From contig DATCEH010000022.1 of the NCBI GenBank assembly GCA_036510225.1, forward strand, positions 1 through 64,000: a stretch of 64,000 nt of DNA, given 5' to 3'. This DNA comes from Palsa-513 sp036510225. GTDB taxonomy: Bacteria; Actinomycetota; Thermoleophilia; Solirubrobacterales; Solirubrobacteraceae. The position numbers and the translations under genes were made by a program. This document shows positions 62,664 to 64,000 of the stretch, in pieces (positions within the stretch are counted from its first letter, which is position 1; every line of letters begins with the position of its first letter). The notes beneath the pieces are model-generated. The model ran no database searches. It was not told where the DNA came from and was given only the letters and a program-made list of their open reading frames with translations.

Positions 62664-63977
62664 ATGGTTGGGAGGAGCGAGGGATCCCTAGCGTCACTGC
62701 GCGAGCGCAATCGCCAGCGCATCATCGACGCCCTCGGCGAGCTCGGCATCGCCAGCCGGGCGGATGTCGCCCGGCGGACGGGACTCTCCCCGACCACCGT
62801 CTCGACGCTGGTCTCCGAGCTCGAGGACGCCGGCCTCGCCCGCCAGGTCGACGACCCCGTCCCGGGCGGCCCGTCGTCGCGGGCCGGCCGGCCGGCCCGG
62901 TCGATCCGCCTGGTTCGCGCGGCCGGCGTTGCCGTGGGCATCGAGTTCGGCGAGCAGCGCCTCCGCGTGGTCGCCTGCGACCGGGCCCATCAGGTGCTCG
63001 CCGAGGGCTCCCGGGAGATGCCCGACGCGTACGACGCGAGGCTCGGCATGGACGCGGCCGCCGCGCTCGTCGAAGAGGTCCTCGGCCTCGAGCGGATCGA
63101 CTCGGAGGAGCTGATCGGCATCGGCCTCGGACTGCCCGGGCCGATCCACCTCTCCAGCGGCAAGGTCGGCCTCTCGGCGATCCTCCCGGGCTGGGTCGGC
63201 CTGACCGTCGCCGACGAGATGAGCCGGCGGCTGGGGGTTCCCGTGCACGTCGACAACGACGCCAACCTCGCGGCCCTCGCCGAGCTCCGCTGGGGGGCCG
63301 GGCGCAACCACGAGACGCTCGCCTACCTCAAGGTCTCGACCGGCATCGGCGCCGGTCTCGTCGTCGACGGCCGGCTGTTTCGCGGGGTCGGCGGCACGGC
63401 CGGCGAGATCGGCCACATGATGGTCGACGAGCAGGGGCCGGTCTGCCGGTGCGGAAGTCGCGGGTGCCTCGAGACGGTCGCCGGCGCCCGCGCGATCGTC
63501 GACCTGCTGAAGCCGAGCTTCGGCCCGGATCTGACGATCGACGGCGTGCTCGAGCGCGCCCAGCAGGGCGACCCGGCCTGCCGTCGCGTGATCACCGCCG
63601 CCGGCTTTCGCCTGGGCGACTGCCTGGCGATCGTCTGCAACATCCTCAACCCCAGCCTGATCGTCGTCGGCGGAACGCTGGCAGCCGCGCGGAACCTCGT
63701 GCTCGACCCGATGCGCACCGCCGTGCACCGCCGGGCGATCCCGTCGGCCGGGGACGACGTCGAGATCGTCGCGGCCGTGCTCGGCGACCGCGCCGAGCTG
63801 CTCGGCGCGGTCGCGCTCGTCCTCCACGAGACGGAGGGCACCACGTCGGCGCCGCCCGAGAACCAGGAACTTGTCGCCCGGGCGCCGCGCGCCGGGACAG
63901 AAGCTCACCGGTCAGGAAAAGAAGCTCGCGACAACCGAGCTCGTAACAACCAAGCAGAGGAGGGTCAACAGTCATGA
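62664..63977 (+). CDS. ROK-family (NagC/XylR-type) transcriptional regulator
   Basis: A 437-residue regulator with an N-terminal winged HTH (RQRIIDALGELGIASRADVA, RRTGLSPTTVSTLVSELEDA) and a ROK sugar-kinase-like domain. The domain carries DNDANLAALAELRWGAG, KVSTGIGAGLVVDGRLFRG, GEIGHMMVD and the zinc motif CRCGSRGCLETVAG. A low-complexity tail of about 45 residues follows. Such regulators control sugar uptake and respond to the sugar. Its TGA overlaps the ATG of the next gene. Confidence 0.95.
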   Translation: MVGRSEGSLASLRERNRQRIIDALGELGIASRADVARRTGLSPTTVSTLVSELEDAGLARQVDDPVPGGPSSRAGRPARSIRLVRAAGVAVGIEFGEQRLRVVACDRAHQVLAEGSREMPDAYDARLGMDAAAALVEEVLGLERIDSEELIGIGLGLPGPIHLSSGKVGLSAILPGWVGLTVADEMSRRLGVPVHVDNDANLAALAELRWGAGRNHETLAYLKVSTGIGAGLVVDGRLFRGVGGTAGEIGHMMVDEQGPVCRCGSRGCLETVAGARAIVDLLKPSFGPDLTIDGVLERAQQGDPACRRVITAAGFRLGDCLAIVCNILNPSLIVVGGTLAAARNLVLDPMRTAVHRRAIPSAGDDVEIVAAVLGDRAELLGAVALVLHETEGTTSAPPENQELVARAPRAGTEAHRSGKEARDNRARNNQAEEGQQS

Positions 63978-64000
63978 ACAGCCCACGGATCCGGGCGGTC
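63974..64000 (+). CDS. Start of a gene cut by the window edge
   Basis: ATG overlaps the ROK stop (ATGA), with GGAGGG about 8 nt upstream. Only MNSPRIRAV is visible. From position after a ROK regulator it may be a sugar ABC transporter protein, but the sequence here cannot show it. Confidence 0.6.

Overview
The window is very GC-rich, single-replicon bacterial DNA that reads like a high-GC actinobacterium. GTG and TTG starts are frequent, and a caa3-type oxidase, an acpS-nnr-alr cluster and DrrA-type ABC exporters are present. Overall texture suggests class Thermoleophilia (Solirubrobacter/Conexibacter-like); this taxonomic call is an inference without a database search.

Region 1 (0.3-16.2 kb) is mostly housekeeping: a DUF899 protein, glmS, then a tightly overlapping plus-strand operon acpS-nnr-alr-CCA/poly(A) polymerase-HIT. 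It continues with a minus-strand ABC-2 exporter (ATPase plus two permeases), several secreted or lipoprotein genes, a zinc-ribbon protein, a GT4 glycosyltransferase and a cytochrome c/cupredoxin lipoprotein.

Region 2 (16.6-26 kb, minus strand) is a respiratory block: coxB2-coxA2-ctaB-two tiny membrane proteins, then coxB1 (with fused cytochrome c)-coxA1-a double USP-like protein-coxC-a 35-residue membrane peptide. CoxA2 has the A1-type GHPEVY helix VI motif. CoxA1 has the A2-type YSHPAVY motif, which fits its caa3-type subunit II, so the cell has two different aa3-family oxidases side by side.

Region 3 (26-34.6 kb) carries a PaaG-like isomerase, a class I amidotransferase, a PAP2 lipid enzyme, a UPF0104-type membrane protein, trxB, a ModA-like protein without signal peptide, a Rossmann protein, a NudL-type NUDIX hydrolase, OsmC, DUF1015 and tRNA-Pro(UGG).

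Region 4 (34.6-62 kb) looks like a composite, decaying integrative island. It begins at tRNA-Pro and ends at a degenerate copy of that tRNA's 3' half beside a tyrosine integrase. It holds HicAB and a MazF-type toxin pair, a PIN nuclease, an HNH-like protein divergent from a two-helix membrane protein, acetyltransferases, two DUF899 genes with an ECF sigma factor, an HTH/Clp-N pair, an ankyrin protein, TetR/SDR, MFS and MarR genes. It also holds at least six broken genes (Xer recombinase, DUF2182, IS66, an older integrase, alpha/beta hydrolase, and outside the island a GNAT).

Region 5 (62-64 kb) returns to apparent core genes: an LprI-like secreted protein and a ROK regulator coupled to the start of the next gene.

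The strongest window-wide signal is regulatory. About 26 operon-leading genes have a TAnnnT box 6-11 nt before the start codon and mostly no Shine-Dalgarno site, which implies leaderless mRNAs. This pattern also settles several start codons. One of these promoters (HTH/Clp-N pair) sits inside a perfect 22-bp palindrome with a perfect TTGACA -35 element, a very likely autoregulatory operator.
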